A DNA stretch of 64,000 nucleotides from Odoribacter sp. (GCA_023663145.1 JAMPHZ010000012.1:1-64000), one strand, 5' to 3'. Shown: positions 55,494 to 64,000, counted from the stretch's first letter. Notes: a model not told the origin generated them from the sequence alone. Numbers and translations are program-made.

Positions 55494-56237
55494 TTATAGT
55501 CCAAAGAGACCTTTCTTCCGTTTTTGTGTTATCTGAAACACATATTTCACATCATTACCTTGTAACAGCAACGTGCCTGTACGGGCATCACCATCATTAT
55601 CTTTGGCAGTAATCACGATCTTGCCATCCTGCAACACTACATTAATCCAATCAGGGTGGAACTTCACCACTACATTATCTGCCGTATCGTATGCAAAAGA
55701 ATATGCATCTGCATTCTTAGCCGCGAAGTCAATAACCTGCTCTATTGTCATACCGGAGTTGCCTGACGGTTGCTGACAGGTAACGTCTTCCTCTTCTTCA
55801 GCTACGGGAGCTACGGGAGCTTCAGGGACTTCAGGATCCTCCGTAGGCATTACTTTGGTTGGAGACTCCACAGCTGCAGCCACTGTATCAAGCGGTTGTA
55901 CCAATTCTGCCGGACTTTCTGGAACTTCCACCGGTTCTTCGACTGGCCCTGAAGCCTGCACGGGGGCGTTATGCTCAAGCACCGGAGTGCCTCCAAGACG
56001 CTTTATAACAGTGACACACAGGGCGATCTGCTTATTGCAACGTTGAATATCAGGATCTTCAGTAAAACAATCACGCGCTTGCTGAAATAGGTAAATGGCC
56101 TGATTCTGCGCATCGATGGTCATAGTCTTCCGCATCTCCACTGCCTGCTTATAAGTTTCATTGCAGTCTTGCGCTACCAACAGAAACGGCAGCAGCATAA
56201 GCATGACTGCGGTAAGAATCTTAAGAAATTTTTCCAT
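55494..56237 (-). CDS. exported protein with BACON-like C-terminal domain
   Basis: 247 residues with a signal peptide (ILTAVMLMLLPFLLVAQD). The next about 70 residues form an amphipathic helical region (QDCNETYKQAVEMRKTMTID, QNQAIYLFQQARDCFTED), then a Pro/Glu/Val-rich linker (about 85-165). The C-terminal 60 residues look like a BACON module (HPDWINVVLQDGKIVITA, RTGTLLLQGNDVKYVFQITQ), an Ig-like fold found on Bacteroidales surface proteins. It is last in the kinase operon, 18 bases after the preceding gene's stop. It may be an extracytoplasmic ligand or scaffold for the kinase ectodomain; that is inference. Confidence 0.68.
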   Translation of the reverse strand: MEKFLKILTAVMLMLLPFLLVAQDCNETYKQAVEMRKTMTIDAQNQAIYLFQQARDCFTEDPDIQRCNKQIALCVTVIKRLGGTPVLEHNAPVQASGPVEEPVEVPESPAELVQPLDTVAAAVESPTKVMPTEDPEVPEAPVAPVAEEEEDVTCQQPSGNSGMTIEQVIDFAAKNADAYSFAYDTADNVVVKFHPDWINVVLQDGKIVITAKDNDGDARTGTLLLQGNDVKYVFQITQKRKKGLFGL

Positions 56238-56255
56238 TTAAACGATTATTGTTCA

Positions 56256-56750
56256 TTAATTATAACTCAGGATATAAGAGTCCTCTTTCATAATACTGTC
56301 AATGACCGCTGCCCTATGTTCCAGATCGGCAGCGTAAGCCGGCATATCAGCGAACAGAAGCAACTGCTCTGACAATGCATAACGGACAGTTTGTAATGCG
56401 TCACATATACGTTCACGCAATTCCGGCAACTCAAGGTCATCGACAGGTACACCGGCTTCATCTCTACACTCACACGCCCTTTCATATGCCATAAGCGCCT
56501 GAATGACCAGTTCGTCGGCACGGGAAGGATCATCACGACTTACGGTCAGCAACGAATCTGCAGCACGTACAGCTATGCGTGCTTCAACATTAAGAGAATC
56601 TATGGTTCGCTGTTTATCTGTCATGCTTTTACTTCTTGTAGAAGCCAGACCCAGCATTATCACCACAAAAATGATTGAGATCATAGCCGCAACGGCCATC
56701 CAACGGCCGTTGCGATGCTTGCGGATAATCGTATCAGAACCGTTCACCAT
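56256..56750 (-). CDS. single-pass membrane protein, 164 aa
   Basis: A short basic N-terminus precedes one TM helix (WMAVAAMISIIFVVIMLGLA, about residues 17-36). A helical extracytoplasmic part of about 120 residues follows (RADELVIQALMAYERACECR, LRERICDALQTVRYALSEQL), reminiscent of TPR-like pairs. I recognise no family. It begins directly at the kinase stop codon, so it is co-translated with the kinase and probably acts with it at the inner membrane. Confidence 0.65.
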   Translation of the reverse strand: MVNGSDTIIRKHRNGRWMAVAAMISIIFVVIMLGLASTRSKSMTDKQRTIDSLNVEARIAVRAADSLLTVSRDDPSRADELVIQALMAYERACECRDEAGVPVDDLELPELRERICDALQTVRYALSEQLLLFADMPAYAADLEHRAAVIDSIMKEDSYILSYN

Positions 56751-59700
56751 TTATTTTGAATATATTACCTTATTCTCACGGTTCAGCACCTTGACGTGAC
56801 ATGCCACCGAACCGGGCACACCAAGATAATTATGCGGGAAATCAGCATAATCATTACCAATCTCAGCCACCTCGGAACGGTTATAATTGTTGCCCGATAT
56901 ATTCTTCAGCACAATAGTAATTGTAACCGATGTGTTTGTTGCGACTATCGAGCGCATGACCATTCCATCCATTATCTCGCGTGGACATGACGCCGCTTGC
57001 TTTTTAACCTGAGCCATCCACTCGGGCGTGCCCCCGGTCGATTGTCCCTGGGTTGAAGGAGAAGATTGATACTGGTCTGTATCTGCAACCGCATTGCCTG
57101 TAACCCAAGTGCCGGTCTTCTTATCCCAGGTGAAAGAACCTATCGCCTGCTTAGATTTGTTGAGAGCACGGGCAGTAAGGGGTGTATAGCCGTCGTCTGA
57201 CACCTTTATATCAATTGTGCTGAAACCGGCCAAGGAGTCATCAAGATTTCCTCTTCCGTCAAATATCTGTTGACGGATATTGACACCCTTGTCATTATAA
57301 TCATATTTAATTACATGGGCGAGTTTACCATCTGCAGTATAGTAACGCTGCTCCACGGGTGCATTGCGCTCATTGTAGGTAGCCGTGACACGGGCACAGT
57401 TCATTGCACTGGAGGTGTTGATCGGAGCCCCCGCCTTGTCATAGAACGACTGGCTCTCTATGTTTCCTCGCGAGTCGAAAGTGCGCAGGTCTTTGTGGAA
57501 TCCTGCAGCGCAGTTGATTGCGGCTCCATGTCCGTCAAAACAACTGAGTTCAATCTCGTTTCCACGATTATCGTATACGGCATGTGTCTCCGGCACACTC
57601 ATGCTCACTGTGATCGGCGCGCCCGATGTGTTGTAGTTGTTAAGTTGAATACGGCGGCCGCGGCTGTCAAATTTATTCACACGCCGGTGTGTACCATCCG
57701 CTGCTGCCACAGGGACACCACCCGGCCCCCAGAACGAAACCTCTATCTGATTGCCAAAATCATCATACACCATCCGCACCTCGCTGCCGGTCACGGCATC
57801 AGCCGGATTGCTGGTCTCGAAAAGAGACACCGACACAGGGCGGTCATTAAGATCAGTGGCCTTTATCAACGTCTGATAACCCATATCATTATAGGTATAG
57901 TGCATCTTCGCTGTACCGGGCATAAGTTGTCCGTTAGGACCTTTTTTATACATAGTGGCAAGCTTACCCGTATTGGGATCTATGGTGGTATACATAGTGT
58001 ATAAAGGCTTACCTGAAGCATCATACACCATGGTTTGGTTAAGACGTGATGACTTTAGGTCATAGCCATATACCTTGCGTGCATAATCATCAGGCATCGT
58101 AAGGTTGCCGTCGGCGCCGTAGTAGCTGTCGGTGGTCATGCGGCCCTGGTTGTCATACTCGAAAGTACGGCGGGCTACACCATGTCGGTCGTTTCCAAGC
58201 TTATCGTCAGAATTATAATAACTTACTCCTTCAATCGAACCGTACGGAGAGTATGACACCCTTATTTTGCTCACACCTTCGGCATTCTCTGTAGGATTGC
58301 CATCAGCGTCGAAGTTGGCAATCTCGATCATGCGGCCAAGGTTGTCATATGACGAGGTCACATGTGAGTTATTGGCTCCGAGACCCGCAGGATTACCATT
58401 GGCATCAAGATAATCACATACCAGCAGATTGCCTTGATCGTCATACTGATTCCGGATAATCGCCGTGCCATTGGCATTCTCCAAAGGCTCACCGGCATCA
58501 TCAAGTGTGGTAATCTCAAGAGCCAGGCCTGTTGGACCGAATGTTGAACGCACCGAGGATATCAGTTCGCCGTCGTAAAGCCCGAATGTGGGGTTCCCCT
58601 CATCATCAAGTAATGTCATAAGTGCGTTGAAGCCATTACCGTCATCAGTATATGAGGTGGTCACAAAACCCTCGGAGGAGAACATAGGCTCGCCTTCGGC
58701 ATCTATAACTGTGGCTGTTGTACGGAAACCGTTTTCGTCATAAGTATAAACATATCCGAATGCACCTGTGCGGCTGCTACCCACCGGATCTTCGTTGCCA
58801 TTGTAATATCTTTCTTTTATAAGATTACCGTAATCGTCATAATCAAGGCGGGCAAGATGAATATTATGGCCTTCCTGTGCGGGACTGCCGTCGGGTGTGA
58901 AGAATGACACCTCGGTACGGTTGCCATTTTCATCGTACTTGTACCGGCGTATCGCTGTTCCGTTATTATCACTCACAGGATTCCCATCAATATCTATAGC
59001 CATCACCTCGGTCACGCGACCCTCCGAATCATAACGGTAACGCTCGCCATAAGCCCCGTTGGCATCGGGTGTCGGTTCTTTGAGCAACGACAGATACTGA
59101 CGCTCGGCAAGACGCCCGTCACTGTCATAATCCAGGAACATATGTGCGATATTGGAGGTGGTGTTAGACGCAATCGGGTCGCTTGACGATGCCGCCGACC
59201 GTCCGAATGTGCCGCTATAGAACTTAGGGGTGTTCTTCTCGTCATCATATTGGAATGACACAGTATTGCCCTTGTCGCTGTAGGAGAACTTATACAGCAC
59301 CTTGCCATGAGAATCCCGGGCAATCATGTATTCCACACGCCCGTTCGAACCGTAGTGATATTCCTGATCCGGGAAACGTACACCAAGATTCTCCGAGTCT
59401 ATGTAATCGATAATCTTGCCGTGACCGTTAACCAGTGAGACACGGGTAACTTTCCCACCCTTTGTCTGTATACGGTAAGAGGCGTTACGGGCACGTTGCT
59501 CCGAACCGTATAGACTCCCGATTCCAACCGGGGCTCCGTTCACCTCAACATAGTCTGAATAATAATATGTTTTTGTACGGAACATACCCCACACGAAGAA
59601 TCCCGCCGCTATAGCCACTAAAGCAATAACAATTCCGCCAATCTTCAGAGTCCGGCTATTACCTCTCTTTTCCTTCCATGAGCCGGTCTCGAGCACACGC

Positions 59701-60470
59701 TCGGTGGTGCGGCGTATCTGGTCAGTTGTAGGACGATTGGCCGGATCAGAAGAGAGCATCGCATCAATAAGCTTGACAAAATCAGGTGTGAGATCTGGGT
59801 TGTCAATCGGAGGCACAGGTTCTCCCTGGGCCTGCACAAGACCGCCATGATCCCCGAAAGGCGCATTTCCTGAGATCATCTCATAGGCTGTAGCGCCGAG
59901 TGCCCACACATCACCCTTCGCATCTGACACACCTGAAAACCGCTCGGGCGCCATATAGGCACGGGTGCCCCCGAAAGTATCACCGGTCGCATTTCTTCCC
60001 GTTGATATACCGAAGTCACTTACAAGATAGTTAAGGTCATCATCAAGCATGATATTATCAGGCTTTATATCCTGATGAATCACATTATGCTTGTGTAGAT
60101 GTTCGAGGCCCGCAGCCACGTCGTGAAGCAATTTAACAATATCTGACTCCTCGCAACGACCAATCATCGAGCTCACAGACCCATTCTCGCAATACGGCAG
60201 CACAAGATAAGGCACACCGTCATTGACCGAATAATTGGTAGGGGTCAGAAGATTCTGATGATTTATATTGTATACGGTTGTGAACTCATTTTGGAAATCC
60301 TGTTGGCCATATGAGTCAAACCCGTCCTGAGCATTGAATATCTTTATGGCGACCCTCAGATTGTTGGTAAGTGTATCTTCCGCAAGCCAAACCTGAGCTG
60401 ATGCTCCCTGGCCCAGCATTTGCACAAGACGGTAACGGTTGTCGAATATGGTATTGGGTTCTAAAAACAT
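56751..60470 (-). CDS. membrane Ser/Thr protein kinase with a repeat ectodomain
   Basis: A 1239-aa eukaryotic-like kinase. Residues 1-260 form the kinase domain. The Gly loop is LGQGASAQVW (19-28), Lys43 in VAIKIF binds ATP, the catalytic loop is VIHQDIKPDN (Asp134, with Gln instead of the usual Arg of HRD), DFG is at 152-154 and APE-like APER at 174-177. One TM helix spans about 277-297. The rest lies outside and is mostly repeats of about 42-47 residues. Each has the pattern Y-D-x-x-G-N, then D-x-x-G-x-P and a G-rich turn, roughly as in YD/RHS-like repeats, about 15-17 copies. A terminal domain of about 100 residues follows. It forms an operon with FHA, PP2C and protease genes. Confidence 0.93.
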   Translation of the reverse strand: MFLEPNTIFDNRYRLVQMLGQGASAQVWLAEDTLTNNLRVAIKIFNAQDGFDSYGQQDFQNEFTTVYNINHQNLLTPTNYSVNDGVPYLVLPYCENGSVSSMIGRCEESDIVKLLHDVAAGLEHLHKHNVIHQDIKPDNIMLDDDLNYLVSDFGISTGRNATGDTFGGTRAYMAPERFSGVSDAKGDVWALGATAYEMISGNAPFGDHGGLVQAQGEPVPPIDNPDLTPDFVKLIDAMLSSDPANRPTTDQIRRTTERVLETGSWKEKRGNSRTLKIGGIVIALVAIAAGFFVWGMFRTKTYYYSDYVEVNGAPVGIGSLYGSEQRARNASYRIQTKGGKVTRVSLVNGHGKIIDYIDSENLGVRFPDQEYHYGSNGRVEYMIARDSHGKVLYKFSYSDKGNTVSFQYDDEKNTPKFYSGTFGRSAASSSDPIASNTTSNIAHMFLDYDSDGRLAERQYLSLLKEPTPDANGAYGERYRYDSEGRVTEVMAIDIDGNPVSDNNGTAIRRYKYDENGNRTEVSFFTPDGSPAQEGHNIHLARLDYDDYGNLIKERYYNGNEDPVGSSRTGAFGYVYTYDENGFRTTATVIDAEGEPMFSSEGFVTTSYTDDGNGFNALMTLLDDEGNPTFGLYDGELISSVRSTFGPTGLALEITTLDDAGEPLENANGTAIIRNQYDDQGNLLVCDYLDANGNPAGLGANNSHVTSSYDNLGRMIEIANFDADGNPTENAEGVSKIRVSYSPYGSIEGVSYYNSDDKLGNDRHGVARRTFEYDNQGRMTTDSYYGADGNLTMPDDYARKVYGYDLKSSRLNQTMVYDASGKPLYTMYTTIDPNTGKLATMYKKGPNGQLMPGTAKMHYTYNDMGYQTLIKATDLNDRPVSVSLFETSNPADAVTGSEVRMVYDDFGNQIEVSFWGPGGVPVAAADGTHRRVNKFDSRGRRIQLNNYNTSGAPITVSMSVPETHAVYDNRGNEIELSCFDGHGAAINCAAGFHKDLRTFDSRGNIESQSFYDKAGAPINTSSAMNCARVTATYNERNAPVEQRYYTADGKLAHVIKYDYNDKGVNIRQQIFDGRGNLDDSLAGFSTIDIKVSDDGYTPLTARALNKSKQAIGSFTWDKKTGTWVTGNAVADTDQYQSSPSTQGQSTGGTPEWMAQVKKQAASCPREIMDGMVMRSIVATNTSVTITIVLKNISGNNYNRSEVAEIGNDYADFPHNYLGVPGSVACHVKVLNRENKVIYSK

Positions 60471-60492
60471 ATTTTTGAATCTTTAGGCGCGT

Positions 60493-61272
60493 TTACATTA
60501 TATTTTTGACCACATCATCAAAGACTGTGAAAGCAAGAATAGCCATCACCGCGAGGAATGCGACAAAACACAGCAAAATAGTGCCCCACGGCGTATGACG
60601 GAAACCCGTAAGATTGCTCGAATTACGTTTCTTCTGCTTCTTTACGGGTTTGACAGACTGATCCTCAGACAATCTTGTTCCAAAGTCAGCACTCGTGGTG
60701 CAGTTTGTAAGATCGCTTCCACTACGGTCAAAACGCTCAGTACTCCTGTCATCGTTTGATTTGACAGGCTGCTCAATAGGCATTGTCTCAGCAAAATTAT
60801 GACGTTGTGTCATGCGGGGATTAGCTTTTGACTCATGCGCCGGGCTATTCTCAACCGGCTGTGTAGCCGTGTAGTCATGACGTTGCGTTGATCGAGGATC
60901 AGGTACGGGACTCTGCGAAATCGCTTCCGGATCAACCTCAGGTGCCGGTTCCTGACGGGAGGCATTTGGGTTGATGCGCCGTGTACGCTTGCTGTCGGCT
61001 CGGGCAAGTTCAGGGATGAGTTTGTATACTTCCTGCCAGTCAATGGGGAATGAGTCAGCGAGGCGTACGATGTCATCGGTAGTTACAAACACCGATTTAT
61101 TGTTGATTTCCAGACCATTTATCACCGTACCATTTGAAGAATGGTCAGTATATTTCAGACGCCCGTCATCTTGGAATGTAAGTTCAGCATGATTATTGCT
61201 CACAGTCTGGAACGAATTACCTACGACAATGGTATTGCCGGGGGCTCGGCCTATTGTAATTGTTGTTGCCAT
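60493..61272 (-). CDS. tail-anchored FHA-domain protein with repeated Thr motifs
   Basis: 259 residues. The FHA domain fills residues 1-85 with the phosphothreonine-binding positions G7R8, S25 and H28 (VSNNHA) and N47G48T49. A disordered linker (about 95-215) carries three similar motifs: PRSTQRHDYTATQPVE at 126-141, PRMTQRHNFAETMPIE at 152-167 and DRSTERFDRSGSD at 175-187. These Thr residues are plausible substrates of the neighbouring kinase. A basic stretch (KKQKKR) precedes one C-terminal TM helix (about 230-250), so the FHA domain faces the cytoplasm. It lies between kinase and phosphatase, 6 bases after PP2C. Confidence 0.9.
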   Translation of the reverse strand: MATTITIGRAPGNTIVVGNSFQTVSNNHAELTFQDDGRLKYTDHSSNGTVINGLEINNKSVFVTTDDIVRLADSFPIDWQEVYKLIPELARADSKRTRRINPNASRQEPAPEVDPEAISQSPVPDPRSTQRHDYTATQPVENSPAHESKANPRMTQRHNFAETMPIEQPVKSNDDRSTERFDRSGSDLTNCTTSADFGTRLSEDQSVKPVKKQKKRNSSNLTGFRHTPWGTILLCFVAFLAVMAILAFTVFDDVVKNIM

Positions 61273-61278
61273 AGCTTA

Positions 61279-62790
61279 TTACTGTCTTTCTACCGGAGTT
61301 GCCGGCTCTGATGGTTGCTCAACAGGAGTAGTTGGGGTTGCAGGAGTCTGTGGTTGGGTCTTTGATCTCAACCCCACATGTACCGGATCTGTATTGGTTT
61401 CCTCGCCGCTTTCCTCGCCGCTTTCACCCTCACCTGAAGACCCAGCGGTTATATTTTCCACTTTCGAGCGTATGCTTGTGCCTTGACCGGGCGATGCCTC
61501 TCCGGCAGTTGCTTGTGCACCGGCAGGGTTACCTTTGTTAGTATTCTGTTTTGCAGGAGCAGGTCTGGCCGACGGATTCTCTGAAGATGCTTCCTCATCT
61601 GATTCCATTTCCGCCTCATCTTCAAACTCTTCTCCGCTTATATCATCCTCGTCATCATCTAAGACCTCGACACGGTCAATCTTCTTTTCATCGGCCTTTT
61701 CTTTATTAAAATAAAGGAAATAAGCAGCTGCAAACAATCCCGCAGCCACAATAAAACCTACCAAAGCCCATATCCATGCCGGCGTTTTCTTCTTTTCTTC
61801 TTTTCCGGTCGACACATTCTTGCTTTCATCAGCTTTTTGCGCAGCTGCTGCCGGAGCCTTGACCTCCTTTTGCGATGACTTTGCAGCAGCCGCGGCTACA
61901 GTTGCGGTTGGTTCCTGATGAGGCTTTGGAAGCACCTTGACCGGTATACGTGCGGGGGTAGACTGTTTACCTCCCGCATCTATACATGCCACAGCCACAG
62001 TGACATTATCAGCTCCTCCGGCTTTAAGCGCGCCATCAATAAGAGCATCTGACAATGTATCCATATTTTCCTTGTTGGCTCTGATGATTTCTTCCATCTC
62101 CTTATCGCGCAACATACCGCTCAGACCATCGGAACACAACAATATTATATCACCGTTGCACAGGGGCTGAGGTGTCAGCAGACAATCAGGAACCGCCTTT
62201 TGCTTGGCATCACACAGACACCGGGTGATAACATTACTGTTGGGGAAATCAAAAGCATCCTCCTCGGAGATCTCTCCGGCATCTACAAGCGACTGTACAT
62301 AAGAATGATCTTTTGAAATCTGGAACAACCCACAGTCATCATTGTAAATATAAGCACGCGAATCACCGCACCAACACACATAACATGAGTCACCCAGGAG
62401 CCATGATATCACTATCGTGGTACCCATGCCACGTGTGGTATCGGTTGATTGTTCTTTGATGCGGCGGTCAGCCTCAACCACCACATCTTTCATAAATTTC
62501 TCAATAGTAAAGCGCGATTTAAGCACCTCGGGGGTCAGGTTTTCGGGGTTGAAAAAATCCCGTACTGTATCTATTGCTATCGCCGACGCTACTTCGCCGG
62601 CATTCATGCCACCCATGCCGTCGGCCACCACAAGCAGAGATCCACGAGGACCAAGATCATACGACTGGTTGTTCACCCACCGCATAGTGGGTTCTTCAAG
62701 GGAGGCCGCAGCCTGAAAGTTATCTTCGTTATTGGTGCGCACGCAGCCGACATCTGTTTTGGCAGCTATGCGGAATTTGATATCTGACAT
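61279..62790 (-). CDS. membrane-anchored PP2C-family Ser/Thr phosphatase
   Basis: 503 residues. The PP2C catalytic domain covers about 1-270, with metal ligands in NNEDNF (20-25), VVADGMGG (54-61), LCSDGLSG (218-225) and GGADNVT (258-264). A Pro/Ala-rich linker precedes one TM helix (WIWALVGFIVAAGLFAAAYF, about 339-358). Outside, a very acidic tail (DDDEDDISGEEFEDEAEMES) turns Pro/Thr-rich and ends PATPVERQ. It is expected to reverse the kinase's phosphorylation. Operon position is ahead of the FHA and kinase genes. Confidence 0.93.
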   Translation of the reverse strand: MSDIKFRIAAKTDVGCVRTNNEDNFQAAASLEEPTMRWVNNQSYDLGPRGSLLVVADGMGGMNAGEVASAIAIDTVRDFFNPENLTPEVLKSRFTIEKFMKDVVVEADRRIKEQSTDTTRGMGTTIVISWLLGDSCYVCWCGDSRAYIYNDDCGLFQISKDHSYVQSLVDAGEISEEDAFDFPNSNVITRCLCDAKQKAVPDCLLTPQPLCNGDIILLCSDGLSGMLRDKEMEEIIRANKENMDTLSDALIDGALKAGGADNVTVAVACIDAGGKQSTPARIPVKVLPKPHQEPTATVAAAAAKSSQKEVKAPAAAAQKADESKNVSTGKEEKKKTPAWIWALVGFIVAAGLFAAAYFLYFNKEKADEKKIDRVEVLDDDEDDISGEEFEDEAEMESDEEASSENPSARPAPAKQNTNKGNPAGAQATAGEASPGQGTSIRSKVENITAGSSGEGESGEESGEETNTDPVHVGLRSKTQPQTPATPTTPVEQPSEPATPVERQ

Positions 62791-62818
62791 AATATTATAG
62801 AGTCATGAATTTATGAAT

Positions 62819-63682
62819 TTATAAGTCATCTCCGTAGGCAGCTTCGACGCCGGCAGCATCATGCACGACCCGTATCTCCACCTCATCATCAGGGGCCGGA
62901 AGCTGAGCCTTGATCACACGCCACGGCTCATTAGGACCTGTAGGGGGTGCCATGAAGCCGGCAACTGTGAATTGTAATACGCCGGGGGCTTTCAATATCG
63001 GCACCACAAATATTCCACCTAATATTTCGCCCTTGGTAGCCACTTTCTTTATTGTGGCCCAAGGATTAACAGCATCAAACTCAAGTTTAGCGTTTTCAAT
63101 CTTCACAAACATATCAGTTGTGGAGTCAAGAGAACGGCCTTCCTGAGTTGCTACCCAGATGGCAAGACCATTGGTTGTTTCAACAGGCGTCATGATCTCA
63201 AGAGCATCGGCACCTATGTTATTGGTGACATCTATGAAATATACCGGAGAGTCATTAAGAACCTCGGGAATAGGGACAGGGGTTGAAAATTCATCTATCT
63301 CCACCACCCTGTAATCAGCGTCAGGGAGAAGACTCGACATTACACAATCATTGATTTTGGTAGTGAGCGTCTCATCGTTGCGGTAATATTCATATTTTGG
63401 ATCGGCATCCCAAGGAGCCAACGCATGTGATGAAACAACCATACCTCCGGGCACTACCACACCTAATGTGTAGCTGCGGCCGAATACTGTATCATTGTCA
63501 GCGCTGAAATATTCCGAAAAATCTTTCCGGGCTATATCATAGGAAGTTCTAACCACGCGCAGCGAAGGAGTGAGAGCATCACGCACAAATGAAAGATCAG
63601 TCCGGTTGACAAGTTGAGCTGTAGCACTTGCCGCAGTAAACAAAGCGATGACAGCCACGGCTATTTTCTTTAACTTACACAT
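62819..63682 (-). CDS. exported trypsin-fold-like protein, possibly a pseudoprotease
   Basis: 287 residues with a signal peptide (IAVAVIALFTAASATAQ). The early stretch SYTLGVVVPGGMVVSSHALA resembles the region around the catalytic His of S1 proteases. The segment TKGEILGGIFVVPILKAPGV resembles the region of GNSGGPV in the protease just upstream, but the nucleophilic Ser motif is absent. A protease-like fold without activity is therefore the best guess, at moderate-low certainty. It sits between the protease and PP2C genes, 28 bases before the latter. Confidence 0.5.
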   Translation of the reverse strand: MCKLKKIAVAVIALFTAASATAQLVNRTDLSFVRDALTPSLRVVRTSYDIARKDFSEYFSADNDTVFGRSYTLGVVVPGGMVVSSHALAPWDADPKYEYYRNDETLTTKINDCVMSSLLPDADYRVVEIDEFSTPVPIPEVLNDSPVYFIDVTNNIGADALEIMTPVETTNGLAIWVATQEGRSLDSTTDMFVKIENAKLEFDAVNPWATIKKVATKGEILGGIFVVPILKAPGVLQFTVAGFMAPPTGPNEPWRVIKAQLPAPDDEVEIRVVHDAAGVEAAYGDDL

Positions 63683-63741
63683 ACTTTATATTGTGTTATT
63701 ATAATGTGACTTAATGAAAGGGAGGTTTTGACTCTAAGTGA

Positions 63742-64000
63742 TTAATCCATTGCCGACAATGGCACGACACGCGATTTCCACTTCGCAGAACTATCTGTAC
63801 CGCTGCCGCGCAGTCCCAGACGCTCTTTCCCAGATATGATACCTACCACAACAGGGCGCCCATCACGCTGGGCAAACACAGGACCGCCCGAGTTACCATG
63901 ATCAATCTCATCATTAGCCAAAAGTATGATTCCGTCATACAGGCCGGTCTGTCCAACCGATGATTCACAGTAATTAGGACTCACACGCCCTGTCGTCTGC
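63742..64000 (-). CDS. trypsin-like serine protease, C-terminal part (runs off the window)
   Basis: The frame is open to the right edge of the window, so only the last 85 residues are visible. They include the nucleophile motif DEIDHGNSGGPVFAQRDGRP, with Ser in GNSGGP, then VVVGIISGKE, as in HtrA/trypsin-like (S1) peptidases. An internal GTG is not the real start. No PDZ domain follows, so it is not a full DegP. It is the most upstream gene seen of the kinase operon; more may lie beyond the edge. Confidence 0.85.
   Translation of the reverse strand, partial: QTTGRVSPNYCESSVGQTGLYDGIILLANDEIDHGNSGGPVFAQRDGRPVVVGIISGKERLGLRGSGTDSSAKWKSRVVPLSAMD

Noticed and set aside
57270..58004. Plus-strand 244-residue ORF inside the kinase gene
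   Set aside because: Antisense of the repeat ectodomain; Ile/His/Cys-rich and without a signal or known domain.

Overview
The window looks like a chromosomal segment of a gut Bacteroidales bacterium, probably close to Muribaculaceae. Many genes are preceded by Bacteroidota-type promoters (TTTG, about 20 bases, TAnnTTTG). Bacteroidales-restricted families are present (DUF3127, DUF3316, DUF4199, DUF6452/DUF6048), exported proteins are numerous, and there is a sodium-pumping methylmalonyl-CoA decarboxylase set of the kind used for propionate formation. The family-level placement is inference from gene content.

Layout. 1-2.97 kb is a decayed zone around tRNA-Phe and tRNA-Arg: an unrecognised ORF, a DUF3127 OB-fold gene with an SSB-like tail, a small two-part membrane gene that looks frameshifted, and coding remnants with stops. 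2.9-11.3 kb holds an S1/P1 nuclease, gpmA, a phosphodiester glycosidase, the pyrG-yidC pair and a 53-codon ORF. 11.4-23.5 kb holds ychF, oxyR divergent from a four-domain CoA-disulfide-reductase/rhodanese/TusA/DsrE protein, a tripartite RND efflux operon and a nucleotidyltransferase. 23.8-28.4 kb is the methylmalonyl-CoA epimerase/decarboxylase operon. 28.6-31.1 kb is a repeat-built exported protein with a block of perfect internal duplication and a C9 tract in its promoter region. 31.3-35.3 kb holds gltX, waaA, a degenerate ArgC-like protein and a DUF486 membrane protein. 35.5-41.2 kb holds a PHP-phosphatase/GNAT/secreted-protein operon, a lipoprotein and clpB. 41.4-55.5 kb holds parC, a DUF3316 protein, an S41 protease, the DPP III-ogt pair, a CBS/CNNM membrane protein, a DUF4199 protein, a GT2 glycosyltransferase, and a tightly coupled nitroreductase-DUF6452-DUF6048-SDR run.

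55.5-64 kb (running off the right edge) is the most unusual locus. It is one minus-strand operon of a trypsin-like protease, a protease-like protein lacking the GNSGGP motif, a membrane-anchored PP2C phosphatase, a tail-anchored FHA protein with three repeated Thr motifs, and a 1239-residue membrane Ser/Thr kinase. The kinase ectodomain is about 940 residues, mostly repeats. A single-pass membrane protein and a BACON-like secreted protein follow. Together they look like an envelope-sensing phospho-signalling system: ectodomain outside, kinase, FHA reader and phosphatase eraser inside, and proteases that could process outside components. That role is inference; the domain content is read from the sequence.
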